Source: an uncultured Nostoc sp. (lineage in GTDB: Bacteria > Cyanobacteriota > Cyanobacteriia > Cyanobacteriales > Nostocaceae). From it: a stretch of DNA of 64,000 nt. Position numbers and translations under genes: made by a program. The DNA lies in contig NZ_CALMFY010000014.1 of the NCBI RefSeq assembly GCF_937863485.1, positions 104,379 to 168,378 of the forward strand, read 5' to 3'. Of this stretch, positions 36,678-45,857 are shown piece after piece. The notes under the pieces were generated by a model. The model was not told where the DNA came from. It searched no databases and saw nothing but the letters and a program-made list of their open reading frames with translations. Every line of letters begins with the position of its first letter. Within the stretch, counting starts at the first letter, position 1.

Positions 36678-37589
36678 ATGCCTCGGTTTCTTAAGTTAAT
36701 CATCAATATAGTAATCTTGGGTACATTGTTACTCATGTCTGTGCAAGTTTGGGCACAAGATTGGCGTCCGGTTCGCGGTGGTATCCCTTTTGGTATTGGT
36801 GGTATAGCTTTGATACAGCAGCAAAGCAATACGCTCGATTTTCTGATTGTCCATGACAACAAACAAAAAAACCAAGGTCGTTTAGCAATCATCAGCATTA
36901 AGGGTAAGAACCAACCGGAATATTTCCCATTGAACTGGCCAAGTAACATAGAATTGCCCATCGACTTAGAAGCTTTAACATCTGTTCCAGAGAAAACAAA
37001 ATCCTCTTTTATCGCTATAAGCAGTTCTGGAAAAGCTTATTACATCAGATTGGAGTCTGCCAACAAAACCATCTCGGTTCTCAAGGAATTCAATCTACCA
37101 GGAATTATTCAAGGAAATAATTTTGAAGCATTTGGATTACAAAATATAGACGGCAAATTAGTTGCTATTTGGGGACATCGCGGTGAAGGAAAACAACCAG
37201 CAACTATTTTTTGGGGAGTGTTTGACTTAGCTAAATATCAAATTACTCTTGCAGGTTCTGCCAATCTGAAAGTACCTTTTCCATCTGGTAACGTGCGCCA
37301 TATTTCAGATATTAAGGTAGACCCCGTAGGAATTGTGTACATCACCTCAGCAAGTGATGCCGGAGATGATGGGCCATTCCAGTCGGCTGTGTATGTCGCT
37401 GGTTATCTGGGATTACGCGGTGACAAAATTGTATGGCGGCAAAATCCTCAACTTGTTCCCCTCTACCGCTCTAATTACCACAAGATTGAAGGTATATAAC
37501 TTGTTCCTGGTGCAGAAGGCGGTGTAGTGGTTGGTACAGATGATGAGAATTTGGGTTCCTATGTATACATTGTGGGTGGAAGTAGCTGA
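36678..37589 (+). pseudogene. Secreted protein of unknown function interrupted by one in-frame stop
   Basis: ATG 36678 opens a 273-codon frame with a signal peptide (LKLIINIVILGTLLLMSVQVWAQ). The body has a beta-propeller look (DFLIVHDNKQKNQGRLAIIS, FIAISSSGKAYYIRLE, ISDIKVDPVGIVYITSASDAGDDGP). It stops at TAA 37497-37499. The same frame then continues for 29 codons of compatible sequence (LVPGAEGGVVVGTDDENLGS, ending YVYIVGGSS) to TGA 37589. A single C-to-T change turning CAA into TAA would explain this. The shortened protein lacks only the last strand or so and might still be made. I do not recognise the family. Confidence 0.65.
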
Positions 37590-38183
37590 AAAGTATGTCC
37601 TTTGATGGCACAGCAAGTCAATCGGTTAGCAGGCGCTCAACAGCAGGAGGTTTCGTTTCGACCTACACGCAGATTTTAGCAGGATTAAAATTTAAGAAAG
37701 ACTTGATTCGTTGAATATTTCGGGAGGGTATGATACGCGAGTCGGTTTTCTACCAACATGCGATCGCGGGTTAAGCATGTTGGCAATGAAAATAAAAACT
37801 ATTGCGTTGCCGATAAATTTTGGTTATCCCTGATATCACCTGTAATGCGTAAGTAACAGCGATAAGCGTTGTTGTATAAAACAGAAAAAGACAAACTAAC
37901 TCTTGGCAAAGTTGGTAGTTAGTCTTCCACTTTATAACTGTCTGGTTTGCCCAACTGGATCATGCGAATGATATCTGCACATTGTAGGAATAATTTGACT
38001 CAAACGAATTCTGAAGTTAGTTGTCAGCCTTATTGTCATGAGAACGCAATAGCTTTGGCACAGTGATTTCAAAGCTCGAGTCTATAATGCAAGCCTAACT
38101 CCTTGCATCTTGAATTGAATCAAGCAAAGTTGCTAGTTCATCTAATTTTTTCAAGATGCTATTAATAGCAGGATAATAAAATT
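37590..38183. other. Spacer between the interrupted secreted-protein gene and DUF1003 gene
   Basis: 594 bp. Two short overlapping frames near 37593-37715 (one reads MAQQVNRLAGAQQQEVSF) are too short to assign and might be relics of a gene. No RNA gene, strong terminator or repeat array is evident. Confidence 0.4.
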
Positions 38184-38786
38184 ATGCTTTCAGGTAGTAT
38201 GAACGAAGAAGAAAAACAATACTTAGACTATGAAGATAATAATCCACTACTGTCTAAAGTCATACAACGCAACATTCGCACTCTTATCCGTCTTCGGGCC
38301 AAGGCTGCTAATAAGAGAAACTTGCAAGACCGAATTGCCGATGCTATTACCTCTTTTTCAGGACATATAGTTTTTGTTTACGTACATCTTATCTGGTTTG
38401 GTGCTTGGATTATTTTGAACACTGGTAAGTTAGGTGTACATCCCTTTGATCCATTTCCCTACGGATTGTTGACAATGGTGGTATCGCTAGAAGCAATTTT
38501 TTTGTCAACATTTGTGTTAATTAGTCAAAACCAACTGAGTCAAGAAAGTGAGTATCGCGCCAACTTAAATTTACAAATTGCACTCCTGACTGAGCATGAA
38601 GTTACACGAGTATTGCAAATGCTAGATGCGATTCAAGATAAAATGGGCATTGAAAATGATGAAGACAGTGAACTTGCTGACTTAGAAATGGAAACTAAAC
38701 CGGAAGATGTGTTAGTTGAGATTGAGCGACTTCAGCAGTTAGCACTTAAGAGAAAAAAGCTGAATAAACTCAACCACAGATCATAA
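38184..38786 (+). CDS. DUF1003 membrane protein
   Basis: 200-aa protein of the DUF1003 family, of unknown role. The family core is present: NIRTLIRLRAKAANKRNLQDRIADAITSFSG in two parts, the two hydrophobic helices HIVFVYVHLIWFGAWIILN and LLTMVVSLEAIFLSTFVLIS, and the following 'QNQLSQESEYRANLNLQIALLTEHEVT' region. A charged C-terminal helix follows. ATG 38184 has AGGA upstream; ATG 38199 is an alternative start. It stands alone. Confidence 0.88.
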   Translation: MLSGSMNEEEKQYLDYEDNNPLLSKVIQRNIRTLIRLRAKAANKRNLQDRIADAITSFSGHIVFVYVHLIWFGAWIILNTGKLGVHPFDPFPYGLLTMVVSLEAIFLSTFVLISQNQLSQESEYRANLNLQIALLTEHEVTRVLQMLDAIQDKMGIENDEDSELADLEMETKPEDVLVEIERLQQLALKRKKLNKLNHRS

Positions 38787-39020
38787 TTACGATTGCAATA
38801 AAGTAGTACGTTTCATCACACAATCGCAATAATTACTCCTTCTAAATGAAGAATATCTTGTGATCATTTTGAGGATTACTGGTTTATTTGCGATCGCCTA
38901 GCAACTTTCTTAAGCAGCAATGTACATATATCGAAGATTTTGTCAATGTCTTGAGAGCGATCGCAACTTGGTGTAGGTTGACCATTATCTTATGGATAAC
39001 GGCCATTGATTTAATTACAC

Positions 39021-40112
39021 CTACACATTAAATCGGAACAGCATTACATCCCCTTCGTGTACAACATACTCTTTCCCTTCACTGCGAACCAACCCTTTCT
39101 CCTTCGCAGCATTCATTGAACCAGTAGTTACCAAGTCCTTATAAGCCACTGTTTCAGCGCGAATAAATCCCCGCTCAAAATCACTGTGGATTACACCAGC
39201 TGCTTGAGGTGCAGACATTCCAGCATTAATTGTCCAAGCGCGGGTTTCTTTGGGGCCGCAGGTAAAATATGTCCGTAAGCCTAGAAGCATGTAAGTTGCC
39301 CGAATCAATGATTTCAAACCGCCTTCTTCCACACCTAAAGACGCAAGGAAATCCGCTTTATCTTCATCTGGTAATTCCACTAATTCTGCTTCAACTTGGG
39401 CAGAAACAATGACAACTTGGGCATTTTCTGTCGCTGCAATTTGCCGCACTGTTTCCACAAAATGATTACCAGTTGCCAACTCATCCTCAGATACATTGGC
39501 GGCGTAGATAATCGGTTTATAAGTGAGCAGCTCCAGTCCTTTAATAATTTCTGTTTCTTCTTCATTCAAGCTCACCTGACGCACCGATTTACCTTCATTT
39601 AAAGCCGCAGCTAATTTTTCTAAAACTGTGATTTCAAATTGTGCATCTTTGCTGGTACGAGCTTGTTTGCGAGTGCGGTCAATTCGCCGCTCAATTTGTG
39701 CTAAATCTGATAAGCCCAATTCTATATTAATGATTTCAATATCTCGCGCTGGGTCAACAGAACCAGCAACGTGGATAATATCATCATTTTCAAAACAACG
39801 TACCACATGGACGATCGCATCAACTTCCCGGATGTGGGACAGGAATTGATTCCCTAGTCCCTCACCCTGACTTGCACCTTTAACTAAACCGGCAATATCT
39901 ACAAATTCCACCCGCGCCGGGATAATTTGTGCCGAGCTGGCAATTTTAGCAAGAACATTTAACCGTTCATCCGGTACTGCGACAACGCCGACATTCGGTT
40001 CAATCGTGCAAAAAGGGAAGTTAGCTGCTTCTGCTTTGGCATTAGCAACTACAGCATTAAATAAAGTAGATTTTCCGACGTTGGGAAGTCCGACAATTCC
40101 GGCTCTTAGCAT
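39021..40112 (-). CDS. ychF: YchF/OLA1-type redox-regulated ATPase (Obg superfamily)
   Basis: 363-aa P-loop protein of the TRAFAC class that binds ATP rather than GTP and associates with ribosomes. It has GLPNVGKSTLFNA (G1), the switch DIAGLVKGASQGEGLGNQFL, the altered base-specificity motif YAANVSEDE (NxxE type rather than NKxD) and the C-terminal TGS-like domain ending in EGDVMLFRFNV. The length is typical. The start codon sits directly against an STRR array whose last bases supply the A-rich leader; there is no ribosome site of the usual type. Confidence 0.95.
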   Translation of the reverse strand: MLRAGIVGLPNVGKSTLFNAVVANAKAEAANFPFCTIEPNVGVVAVPDERLNVLAKIASSAQIIPARVEFVDIAGLVKGASQGEGLGNQFLSHIREVDAIVHVVRCFENDDIIHVAGSVDPARDIEIINIELGLSDLAQIERRIDRTRKQARTSKDAQFEITVLEKLAAALNEGKSVRQVSLNEEETEIIKGLELLTYKPIIYAANVSEDELATGNHFVETVRQIAATENAQVVIVSAQVEAELVELPDEDKADFLASLGVEEGGLKSLIRATYMLLGLRTYFTCGPKETRAWTINAGMSAPQAAGVIHSDFERGFIRAETVAYKDLVTTGSMNAAKEKGLVRSEGKEYVVHEGDVMLFRFNV

Positions 40113-40141
40113 TTTGGATTTTAGATTTGGGATTTTGGATT
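40112..40141 (-). repeat. STRR heptamer array at the ychF start codon
   Basis: Read on the minus strand the leader is built of AAAATCC-like heptamers (AATCCAAAATCCCAAATCT then AAAATCCAAA) that run straight into the ATG at 40110-40112. The same heptamer is found in gyrA (10809-10842) and at 54945-54993. Confidence 0.75.
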
Positions 40142-40157
40142 ACATTACCAAGGTAAT

Positions 40158-40385
40158 TCAAACAGGTTCCGGTATGGTTTGGGGAATGGGAGCAGGTACT
40201 GTTTGAGGAATCGGAGCAGGCACTGGTTCTGGTACAGGCCCAGGTAAAGGTTGGGGTATAGCTGGCCCCGGTACAGGTTCGGGACTAGGTAGCGGATTCG
40301 GTTCAGGATTGGGACTCGGTAGCGGACTCGGGCCAGGAGTAGGAATTTGTGGTTCGGGTATAGAAATCGCAGTGGGATTAATCAT
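40158..40385 (-). CDS. Small proline-rich repeat protein
   Basis: 75 residues, about 40 percent proline, with recurring 'PxP' and 'PEPVP' units (SPLPSPNPEPNPLPSPEP, PLPGPVPEPVPAPIPQ). The matching DNA is a set of 12-24 nt imperfect direct repeats. There is no signal peptide or membrane segment. It precedes ychF on the same strand by 45 bp. The start is an ATG without a strong ribosome site. It could be a real low-complexity protein or a chance frame through a GC-rich repeat. Confidence 0.45.
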   Translation of the reverse strand: MINPTAISIPEPQIPTPGPSPLPSPNPEPNPLPSPEPVPGPAIPQPLPGPVPEPVPAPIPQTVPAPIPQTIPEPV

Positions 40386-40499
40386 GGTAAGTCTAAATTA
40401 AATTATTCAACCTTCTTAAAGTAGATGACAACCTCAGCTGTTGACATCTCCCTAAGTGGCTACACCCAGCGACAATTCCTTTAATTTGGGCATTGGGTA

Positions 40500-40763
40500 T
40501 TAGTTATTTCCCCTCTGCTCCTCTGCAACCCTGCCCCTCTCCTTTTCTACCATTTCTGGCACTGGATCGTAACCACCTGGATGAAACGGATGACAGCGCA
40601 AAATCCGCCGAGTTGCCATCCACCCACCACGGAACACTCCAAATCGTTCAATGGCTTGAATAGCATACATCGAACAAGTTGGTTGAAAGCGACAAGTCGG
40701 GAGAAATAACGGCGAGATAAACATTCGGTAGCCCTGAATCAGCCAAATCAATAATAGTTTCAT
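40500..40763 (-). CDS. yidD: Membrane protein insertion efficiency factor YidD
   Basis: 87-aa member of the YidD (DUF37) family that assists YidC in membrane protein insertion. It has an amphipathic N-terminus ([20 protein letters not shown]) and the conserved cysteines in [21 protein letters not shown]. It continues [24 protein letters not shown], a full family signature. Its start codon abuts the divergent start of the next gene, so their translation starts share bases. Confidence 0.95.
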   Translation of the reverse strand: MKLLLIWLIQGYRMFISPLFLPTCRFQPTCSMYAIQAIERFGVFRGGWMATRRILRCHPFHPGGYDPVPEMVEKERGRVAEEQRGNN

Positions 40764-41527
40764 TGCAGTTACCTAAATCTTATAAATTAGTAACAGGGGT
40801 AAAAATTTTCGGCGTTGCATCTTTGTTAATTACATTTTCTGACTTCACCTCAATTCCGGTTTTATGGCTGCAAATTGCGAGCGCTGCAATTTGGGTGCTA
40901 CTCATCCTCCTGATTGCATGGGTGGTAAACCGCTTTGCCGACAAGCCAGAAATCGTGCGGAAGATAGTTCATATTGGCACAGGTAATGTGATTTTAATCG
41001 CTTGGTGGCTCGATATTCCCGCCAGTGTAGGGATTACAGCTTCCATTTTAGCGAGTGCAATCACCTTATTATCCTACCGATTGCCCATTCTTCCTGGTAT
41101 TAATAGCGTTGGACGCCAAAGTTTAGGGACTTTTTTTTACTCTGTCAGTTTCGGTATTTTAGTTGCCTGGTTCTGGTATTTGCAACAACCTCAATACGCA
41201 GCATTAGGAATTTTGATCATGACTTGGGGAGATGGACTAGCAGCCTTAATTGGGCAGCGCTTTGGTAAACACAAGTATAAAGTTTTTGGGACAAAAAAAA
41301 GTTGGGAAGGCTCCCTAACTATGATGTTCGTTAGCTATCTCGTCAGTAGTTTGATTTTAGTTGGAACTCAAGGAAACAGTTGGCAAACTTGGGCAGTATC
41401 ACTGTTAGTAGCAGTTATAGCTACAGCTTTAGAGGCTGTTTCATTTTTGGGTATTGACAATTTAACAGTTCCTTTAGGCAGTGCAGCCCTTGCCTTCTTT
41501 TTAAGTCAGTTAGTTTTGAGTTACTAA
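40763..41527 (+). CDS. Phytol/polyprenol kinase-like membrane protein (VTE5 family)
   Basis: 254-aa polytopic protein of the CTP-dependent dolichol/phytol kinase family (VTE5/SEC59/DGK1). It has about seven hydrophobic helices. The signature is [17 protein letters not shown], followed by the active-site region [33 protein letters not shown] in pieces. In cyanobacteria and plastids such enzymes recycle phytol from chlorophyll breakdown to tocopherol or fatty acid phytyl esters. The start is a TTG at 40763, because no ATG lies near and the frame closes just upstream. It is divergent from yidD with shared start bases. Confidence 0.83.
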   Translation: MQLPKSYKLVTGVKIFGVASLLITFSDFTSIPVLWLQIASAAIWVLLILLIAWVVNRFADKPEIVRKIVHIGTGNVILIAWWLDIPASVGITASILASAITLLSYRLPILPGINSVGRQSLGTFFYSVSFGILVAWFWYLQQPQYAALGILIMTWGDGLAALIGQRFGKHKYKVFGTKKSWEGSLTMMFVSYLVSSLILVGTQGNSWQTWAVSLLVAVIATALEAVSFLGIDNLTVPLGSAALAFFLSQLVLSY

Positions 41528-41837
41528 TTGCCTTGAGTACCCTATTCCTAACGCTCTTTTATTACTCTGAAAAAATCAAATATTTGTAGGTTGGGTTGAA
41601 CATTCGTGTTACCCAACAAAATCAAGGATTCAGGGGTAGGTTGGGTTTCGTTCCTCAACCCAACCTACCCCTGAATCCCAGAAGCATTAACAGAAAATGC
41701 ACTATAGCAATTTTATTTGAGATCCGAACAGGGTTCATACTGATGCAGTTTAGGAAAATCAAATTCTTGGTGATTGGTAAAGAACTTAAGTTTTGTATAA
41801 ATGTACTATTAGTTTATATTTCATTTAGCATTGCTAT
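41528..41837. other. Spacer made mostly of a long hairpin and a MITE-like element
   Basis: 310 bp. A GTAGGTTGGGTTGA-type dispersed repeat begins near 41587. The perfect 22-bp-arm hairpin and the MITE-like unit are listed separately. Open frames here run through these repeats and are not considered genes. Confidence 0.6.
41626..41678. terminator. Long perfect hairpin with 22-bp arms
   Basis: The arm GGATTCAGGGGTAGGTTGGG plus TT (41626-41647) pairs without mismatch with 41657-41678 around a 9-base loop. The 'GTAGGTTGGGTT' core is a dispersed repeat sequence. It lies about 100 bp after the phytol-kinase-like gene and could stop its transcript. No T-run follows. Confidence 0.6.
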
Positions 41838-41838
41838 A
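41701..41838. mobile_element. MITE-like element of about 137 bp with TATAGCAAT ends
   Basis: The left end CTATAGCAATTTTATTTGA and the right end (complement CATATAGCAATGCTAAATGA) form imperfect terminal inverted repeats sharing TATAGCAAT and TGA. TA at each edge fits the target duplication of IS630/Tc1-type elements. There is no coding capacity. Single ends of similar sequence lie at 15677-15694 and 19843-19860. Confidence 0.5.
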
Positions 41839-42311
41839 TGAGTCTAAGCAAACCATTGCTTAAGGATGGAGAGATACTCGAACTCTACGCTACTGGGGTT
41901 AGAGATTTCACTGGGTATGAATTGTATATCGGTGGTGATATTTACCGTGTTAGTTTGATTCCTGACCTGAGTGGAGTCAAATTCAGTGGGCTGGATCTGT
42001 CTGACTCGTACATGGAAAACTTTAACTTGAGCAGGGCTAATTTGAGTAGAACTGTTTTCAATTCGGTTTGTTTGGATGGAGCTAATCTCAGTGGGGCTAA
42101 CTTGAGTGGAGCTATTTTGGCCAGAGCTAGTCTGTATAGAGTTGATCTGACCGGAGCCGCTCTGAGGAATACCAATCTGCGATCTGCCGAAATCGTCAAC
42201 AGCAACTTAACTAACACTAACCTGACTGGAGCTAATATCGAGTGTACTTGGCTCGAAGGGAATATTTATCAGAACACTATTTGGACTGATGGTAGTATCC
42301 GAAACGATTAA
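41838..42311 (+). CDS. Pentapeptide-repeat protein
   Basis: 157-aa protein. After about 45 residues it contains some 16 A(D/N)LXX-type pentapeptides (LSGVKFSGLDLSDSYMENFN, ANLSGANLSGAILARASLYR, ANIECTWLEG), which fold as a right-handed quadrilateral beta helix. It has no signal peptide, so it is likely cytosolic. Some pentapeptide proteins mimic DNA and inhibit gyrase, but most in cyanobacteria have no known role. The start codon ATG 41838 lies at the very edge of a MITE-like element, so that element forms the whole leader and probably the promoter. Confidence 0.85.
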   Translation: MSLSKPLLKDGEILELYATGVRDFTGYELYIGGDIYRVSLIPDLSGVKFSGLDLSDSYMENFNLSRANLSRTVFNSVCLDGANLSGANLSGAILARASLYRVDLTGAALRNTNLRSAEIVNSNLTNTNLTGANIECTWLEGNIYQNTIWTDGSIRND

Positions 42312-42463
42312 ATCACATTCATCTGAACCAGTTAACAAGAATGCAGATTTGTGACCAAAGCTTCAGATTAGCTTGAGAAGCATCTTTTCCCCATTGTATA
42401 AAGACTAACCCGCAATACTTTGCTTTTCACCAGCATTGAAAGCGATCGCATCAAAATAGTCTA

Positions 42464-43363
42464 TTACCGCGATCGCTCCAAAATCCAATCGAGTAAAATC
42501 TGATTGACTAACTCCGGCGCTTCATCTTGGGGACAATGCCCTACTCCCTCTAAAGGAATAAACTTTTCTACTTGCGGAAAGTTAGCTAATTCTCTACCTA
42601 ATTTAATTGGTTCCCACGGATCAGCCGTTCCCCACAAGATAATCGCAGGACAAGCTAACAGTGGTAAAAGTTCTTCTGGTAGAGGCCCTGTGGAATAAGA
42701 AGTAAAAGCCAGGAACACAGCACCAGCCCCCGGATCACTTGCTGGTGAAGTGAGAATATCTACCAACTCATCTGTCACCATCTCAGCATTCGCATAAGCT
42801 TGCAGGAGAATCTTTCGCACTGTTTTCGGTTTGGCGAGTTGATTGAAAAAGAAATCGCCAACTGGTTTGATAGATAGTAAGCGTTGCAGCAAAGGCGCTC
42901 CGTAACGACGAGATAAAGGTAAAGTTACCCGTTTGCGATCGTGCAACAGTCGCAAAGAACAGTTGAGCAAAGCAACTCCTAAGGCAATATCTGGGTTGCT
43001 TACTGCTGCTTGCATGGCTACAATACAGCCAATAGAATTTCCGATTAAAAAAGCTGGCTCACCGACAACTTCGCGGCAAAAATCTGCCACTTGCTGTCCC
43101 CAGGTTTCTAATGTATAGGCAATTTTTTCACCAGGTTGAGGTTTTGCGGAACCGCCAAAACCAATCAAATCAATAGCATAAACACGGCAATTTTGTGCTA
43201 GTACGGGAATATTTTTTCGCCAGTGCCACCAAGAAGCACCAAATCCATGCACGAGGACAACAGCTGGCCCAGTGGTTCCTTGGGTTTGATAGCAGATAGG
43301 GAAATCTTGCCAAATCCAGGTTTTTGTAGAGGTAAGTGCTGTTTTTGAACTTGAGATTGTCAT
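42464..43363 (-). CDS. Alpha/beta-fold hydrolase
   Basis: 299-aa esterase/hydrolase-fold protein. It has the oxyanion loop VLVHGFGASWWHWRKN, strand-loop YAIDLIGFGGSAKP, nucleophile elbow GNSIGC (Ser), acid in WGTADPWEP and catalytic His in VGHCPQDEAPE. All of the triad is visible. There is no signal peptide. The LIGFGGSAKP and 'ASWWHW' segments are common in cyanobacterial and plastid hydrolases of the pheophytinase-like group. The substrate is not determined. The gene stands alone. Its neighbour 42312-42463 holds no gene. Confidence 0.88.
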   Translation of the reverse strand: MTISSSKTALTSTKTWIWQDFPICYQTQGTTGPAVVLVHGFGASWWHWRKNIPVLAQNCRVYAIDLIGFGGSAKPQPGEKIAYTLETWGQQVADFCREVVGEPAFLIGNSIGCIVAMQAAVSNPDIALGVALLNCSLRLLHDRKRVTLPLSRRYGAPLLQRLLSIKPVGDFFFNQLAKPKTVRKILLQAYANAEMVTDELVDILTSPASDPGAGAVFLAFTSYSTGPLPEELLPLLACPAIILWGTADPWEPIKLGRELANFPQVEKFIPLEGVGHCPQDEAPELVNQILLDWILERSR

Positions 43364-43831
43364 GGGAAATTTGATGAATACAAGGGTAAAAGCCTTTCAG
43401 CAGCAGGGTGTAAGTAAAATTGTTTTGAGTTTGAATAAAATTTCTCAGCTTTTAAAAATAAATCTTTTGCTCTAATGATAGCTTAGACTTATACCACGAA
43501 AGCTTCTAGGCTGATAACACCAGCATCAAGCTGATAGTTTTATCCAGCGTAGAGAGTTTTCATCTTGTTGATAAAGGTAATTTACTCACAACTTAGATTA
43601 TGTCAGGATTAGGAATTATAACTTCTATAATGTGAGTACTATTTTCGCTATTTTTAGATGTGAGCGAATTAGCATCAGTGTTAGATTCAGTAGTTTCACA
43701 ATTTACGACAGCCAATGCGAGTCTATAAAATTGTCGAATATGAGGCATCGGCTAAAGGGTGGTTTGCAACTGGAAACTGACGCTGAATTTAACAATATTT
43801 TTCTTGTTCCTAGTTCTGCGATCCAGAAAAC
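43364..43831. other. Divergent promoter region between the hydrolase and redoxin genes
   Basis: 468 bp, A/T-rich. A 67-codon plus-strand frame (43632-43835) overlaps the redoxin start and shows no protein family features. I saw no repeat array, RNA gene or clear operator. Confidence 0.4.
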
Positions 43832-44386
43832 ATGAATATATTAGAAACAATTGATACTCCTGTTGGGAGCTACGCACCAGATTTTGAACTGCCAGGTATT
43901 GATGGTCAAGTACACCATCTTAGGCGTTATCTTGAGAAGTTCCGAGCAGTGGGCGTCATTTCCATGTGTAACCACTGTGCTTATGTAGAGTGGTATGTAG
44001 ATAGGTTGAAAAATATTCAAGCCGAATTTGCCCCAGAAGGCTTCACACTAATTGGCATGAATGGTAGTGATGGTAATCACCATACTAGGCCAAGCTTTGA
44101 AAATATGAAAGCTTATGCCCAGCATCACGATTTGAACTTTCCCTACCTCTGGGACTCGACGCAAGATGTGACCCGCAGTTTTGGTGCTACAAAAACACCA
44201 ATGGCCTTTTTAATAGATACTAATGGTATAGTACGCTACAAAGGACAAATTGACGATCATCCTCAAGATGCATCAGCAGTGGGAGAAGATTATTTAAAAA
44301 CTGCGATCGCTTCTCTGTTTCTTGCTCAAGAAATAGATATACCACAAACAGAAGCAATAGGTACTACATTAATTTGGCGTAACTAG
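43832..44386 (+). CDS. Thioredoxin-fold peroxiredoxin-like protein (AhpC/TSA)
   Basis: 184-aa thiol-redox protein. It has [21 protein letters not shown], typical of AhpC/TSA proteins, and the cysteine site [15 protein letters not shown], a C-x-x-C of the 'SNHCPYV' subfamily. [31 protein letters not shown] and [20 protein letters not shown] with the cis-Pro follow. It is predicted to reduce peroxides or disulfides in the cytosol. ATG 43832 is the first in-frame start. It is followed, 71 bp on, by pyrH. Confidence 0.87.
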   Translation: MNILETIDTPVGSYAPDFELPGIDGQVHHLRRYLEKFRAVGVISMCNHCAYVEWYVDRLKNIQAEFAPEGFTLIGMNGSDGNHHTRPSFENMKAYAQHHDLNFPYLWDSTQDVTRSFGATKTPMAFLIDTNGIVRYKGQIDDHPQDASAVGEDYLKTAIASLFLAQEIDIPQTEAIGTTLIWRN

Positions 44387-44457
44387 ACATAGATAGTCCC
44401 TGTAACTGCTATCTTAAATTGGAGGCAATTGCAACTTTTTTGATAAAGCGTAACTTC

Positions 44458-45186
44458 ATGGGAACGAATTACCGACGGGTTTTACTCAAACTGAGCGGTG
44501 AAGCCTTAATGGGCAACATGGGCTATGGCATTGATCCAGAAGTGGTCAAAGGAATAGCACAAGAGGTAGCAGAGGTGATAGCCACTGGCACTCAAATGGC
44601 CATCGTTGTTGGCGGTGGCAATATTTTTCGTGGCGTCAAAGCGGCGTCGGCGGGGATGGACAGGGCAACTGCTGACTACATAGGGATGATTGCCACGGTA
44701 ATGAACGCCATGACGCTGCAAGATTCGCTGGAACGTATAGGGGTACAGACGCGGGTGCAAACTGCGATCGCTATGCAAGAATTAGCAGAACCGTATATCC
44801 GTCGTCGTGCCATCCGCCATCTTGAAAAAGGACGGGTGGTAATTTTTGGTGCTGGTTCTGGAAACCCCTTCTTTACTACAGACACCACTGCGGCATTAAG
44901 AGCCGCAGAAATTGATGCGGAAGTGATTTTTAAAGCTACCAAAGTAGACGGAGTATATGACGCTGATCCTCATATTTATCCTGACGCCAAGCGTTACAAT
45001 AGCCTAACGTACGCACACGTTTTAGCCAAAGATTTGCGGGTGATGGATAGTACTGCGATCGCCTTGTGTAAAGAAAATAATATTCCAATTCTGGTATTTG
45101 ACCTAACGGTGCGAGGAAACATCCACCGAGCAGTCTTGGGAGAATCCATCGGCACCCTTGTGGGAGGTTCTTGTGAAATTAGCTGA
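44458..45186 (+). CDS. pyrH: Uridylate kinase (UMP kinase)
   Basis: Phosphorylates UMP to UDP. 242 aa from ATG 44458 ([19 protein letters not shown]); an upstream in-frame TTG at 44419 is unlikely. It has the amino-acid-kinase fold with [17 protein letters not shown], the UMP-binding [18 protein letters not shown], and [34 protein letters not shown] sequence and [21 protein letters not shown] follow. Its end overlaps the start of frr by 14 bp, the usual pyrH-frr pairing. Confidence 0.95.
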   Translation: MGTNYRRVLLKLSGEALMGNMGYGIDPEVVKGIAQEVAEVIATGTQMAIVVGGGNIFRGVKAASAGMDRATADYIGMIATVMNAMTLQDSLERIGVQTRVQTAIAMQELAEPYIRRRAIRHLEKGRVVIFGAGSGNPFFTTDTTAALRAAEIDAEVIFKATKVDGVYDADPHIYPDAKRYNSLTYAHVLAKDLRVMDSTAIALCKENNIPILVFDLTVRGNIHRAVLGESIGTLVGGSCEIS

Positions 45187-45721
45187 AGCTGAGAGTACGA
45201 TGCAAAAAACCGTTGAGTCAACTCAACGAGCTTTTAACACGATTCGCACTGGTCGCGCCAATGCGAGTCTATTAGATAAGGTATCGGTGGACTATTACGG
45301 TTCGCCTACGCCCTTGAAATCACTGGCAAACATTAGTACACCAGATGCTACGACGATTTTAATTCAACCCTATGATCGCAAAAGTTTAAATATAGTCGAA
45401 AAAGCGATTTCCCTCTCAGATGTGGGTTTAACCCCCAGCAATGACGGTTCCGTGATTCGGCTGAATATTCCGCCCTTGACAAGCGATCGCCGTAAAGAAT
45501 TCGTCAAAATGGCATCTAAGTATGCTGAAGAGGGTCGTGTTGCTATTCGCAACATCCGTCGCGATGCTATAGACGCCATTCGCAAACAGGAAAAAAATAC
45601 TGAAATTTCTGAAGATGAAGCACGGGATCAGCAAGATAAATTGCAAAAATTGACAAACAAGTACACTGCCAGAATAGACGAATTGCTTGCAGAAAAAGAA
45701 AAAGACATTACGACTGTTTAA
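45173..45721 (+). CDS. frr: Ribosome recycling factor
   Basis: Splits post-termination ribosomes with EF-G. Starting at GTG 45173 (GGGAGG six bases upstream) gives 182 residues, close to the usual family size of about 185; the frame is open slightly further upstream but only inside pyrH. It has [58 protein letters not shown] and [18 protein letters not shown]. It overlaps pyrH by 14 bp, so translation is coupled. Confidence 0.95.
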   Translation: MKLAEAESTMQKTVESTQRAFNTIRTGRANASLLDKVSVDYYGSPTPLKSLANISTPDATTILIQPYDRKSLNIVEKAISLSDVGLTPSNDGSVIRLNIPPLTSDRRKEFVKMASKYAEEGRVAIRNIRRDAIDAIRKQEKNTEISEDEARDQQDKLQKLTNKYTARIDELLAEKEKDITTV

Positions 45722-45738
45722 ACTCTAAAGTCTGAAGC

Positions 45739-45779
45739 ATAAAGGCTGAAGGATGATGGATAAATTCTTCAGCCTTTAT
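45739..45779 (+). terminator. Hairpin terminator after frr
   Basis: ATAAAGGCTGAA (45739-45750) pairs exactly with TTCAGCCTTTAT (45768-45779). It is followed by CATTTCTTAG, a weak T-run. It lies just after the pyrH-frr unit. Confidence 0.55.
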
Positions 45780-45857
45780 CATTTCTTAGATATCTAACAA
45801 AAATTGATCAAGTATCTCAATAGAAAATCACTAATTCCGGAGCAAAAATTCAGCCAT

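Noticed and set aside
37593..37715. Overlapping short frames after the interrupted secreted-protein gene
   Set aside because: The peptide MAQQVNRLAGAQQQEVSF faintly recalls a transposase end, but 24 residues are not enough to support a mobile element.
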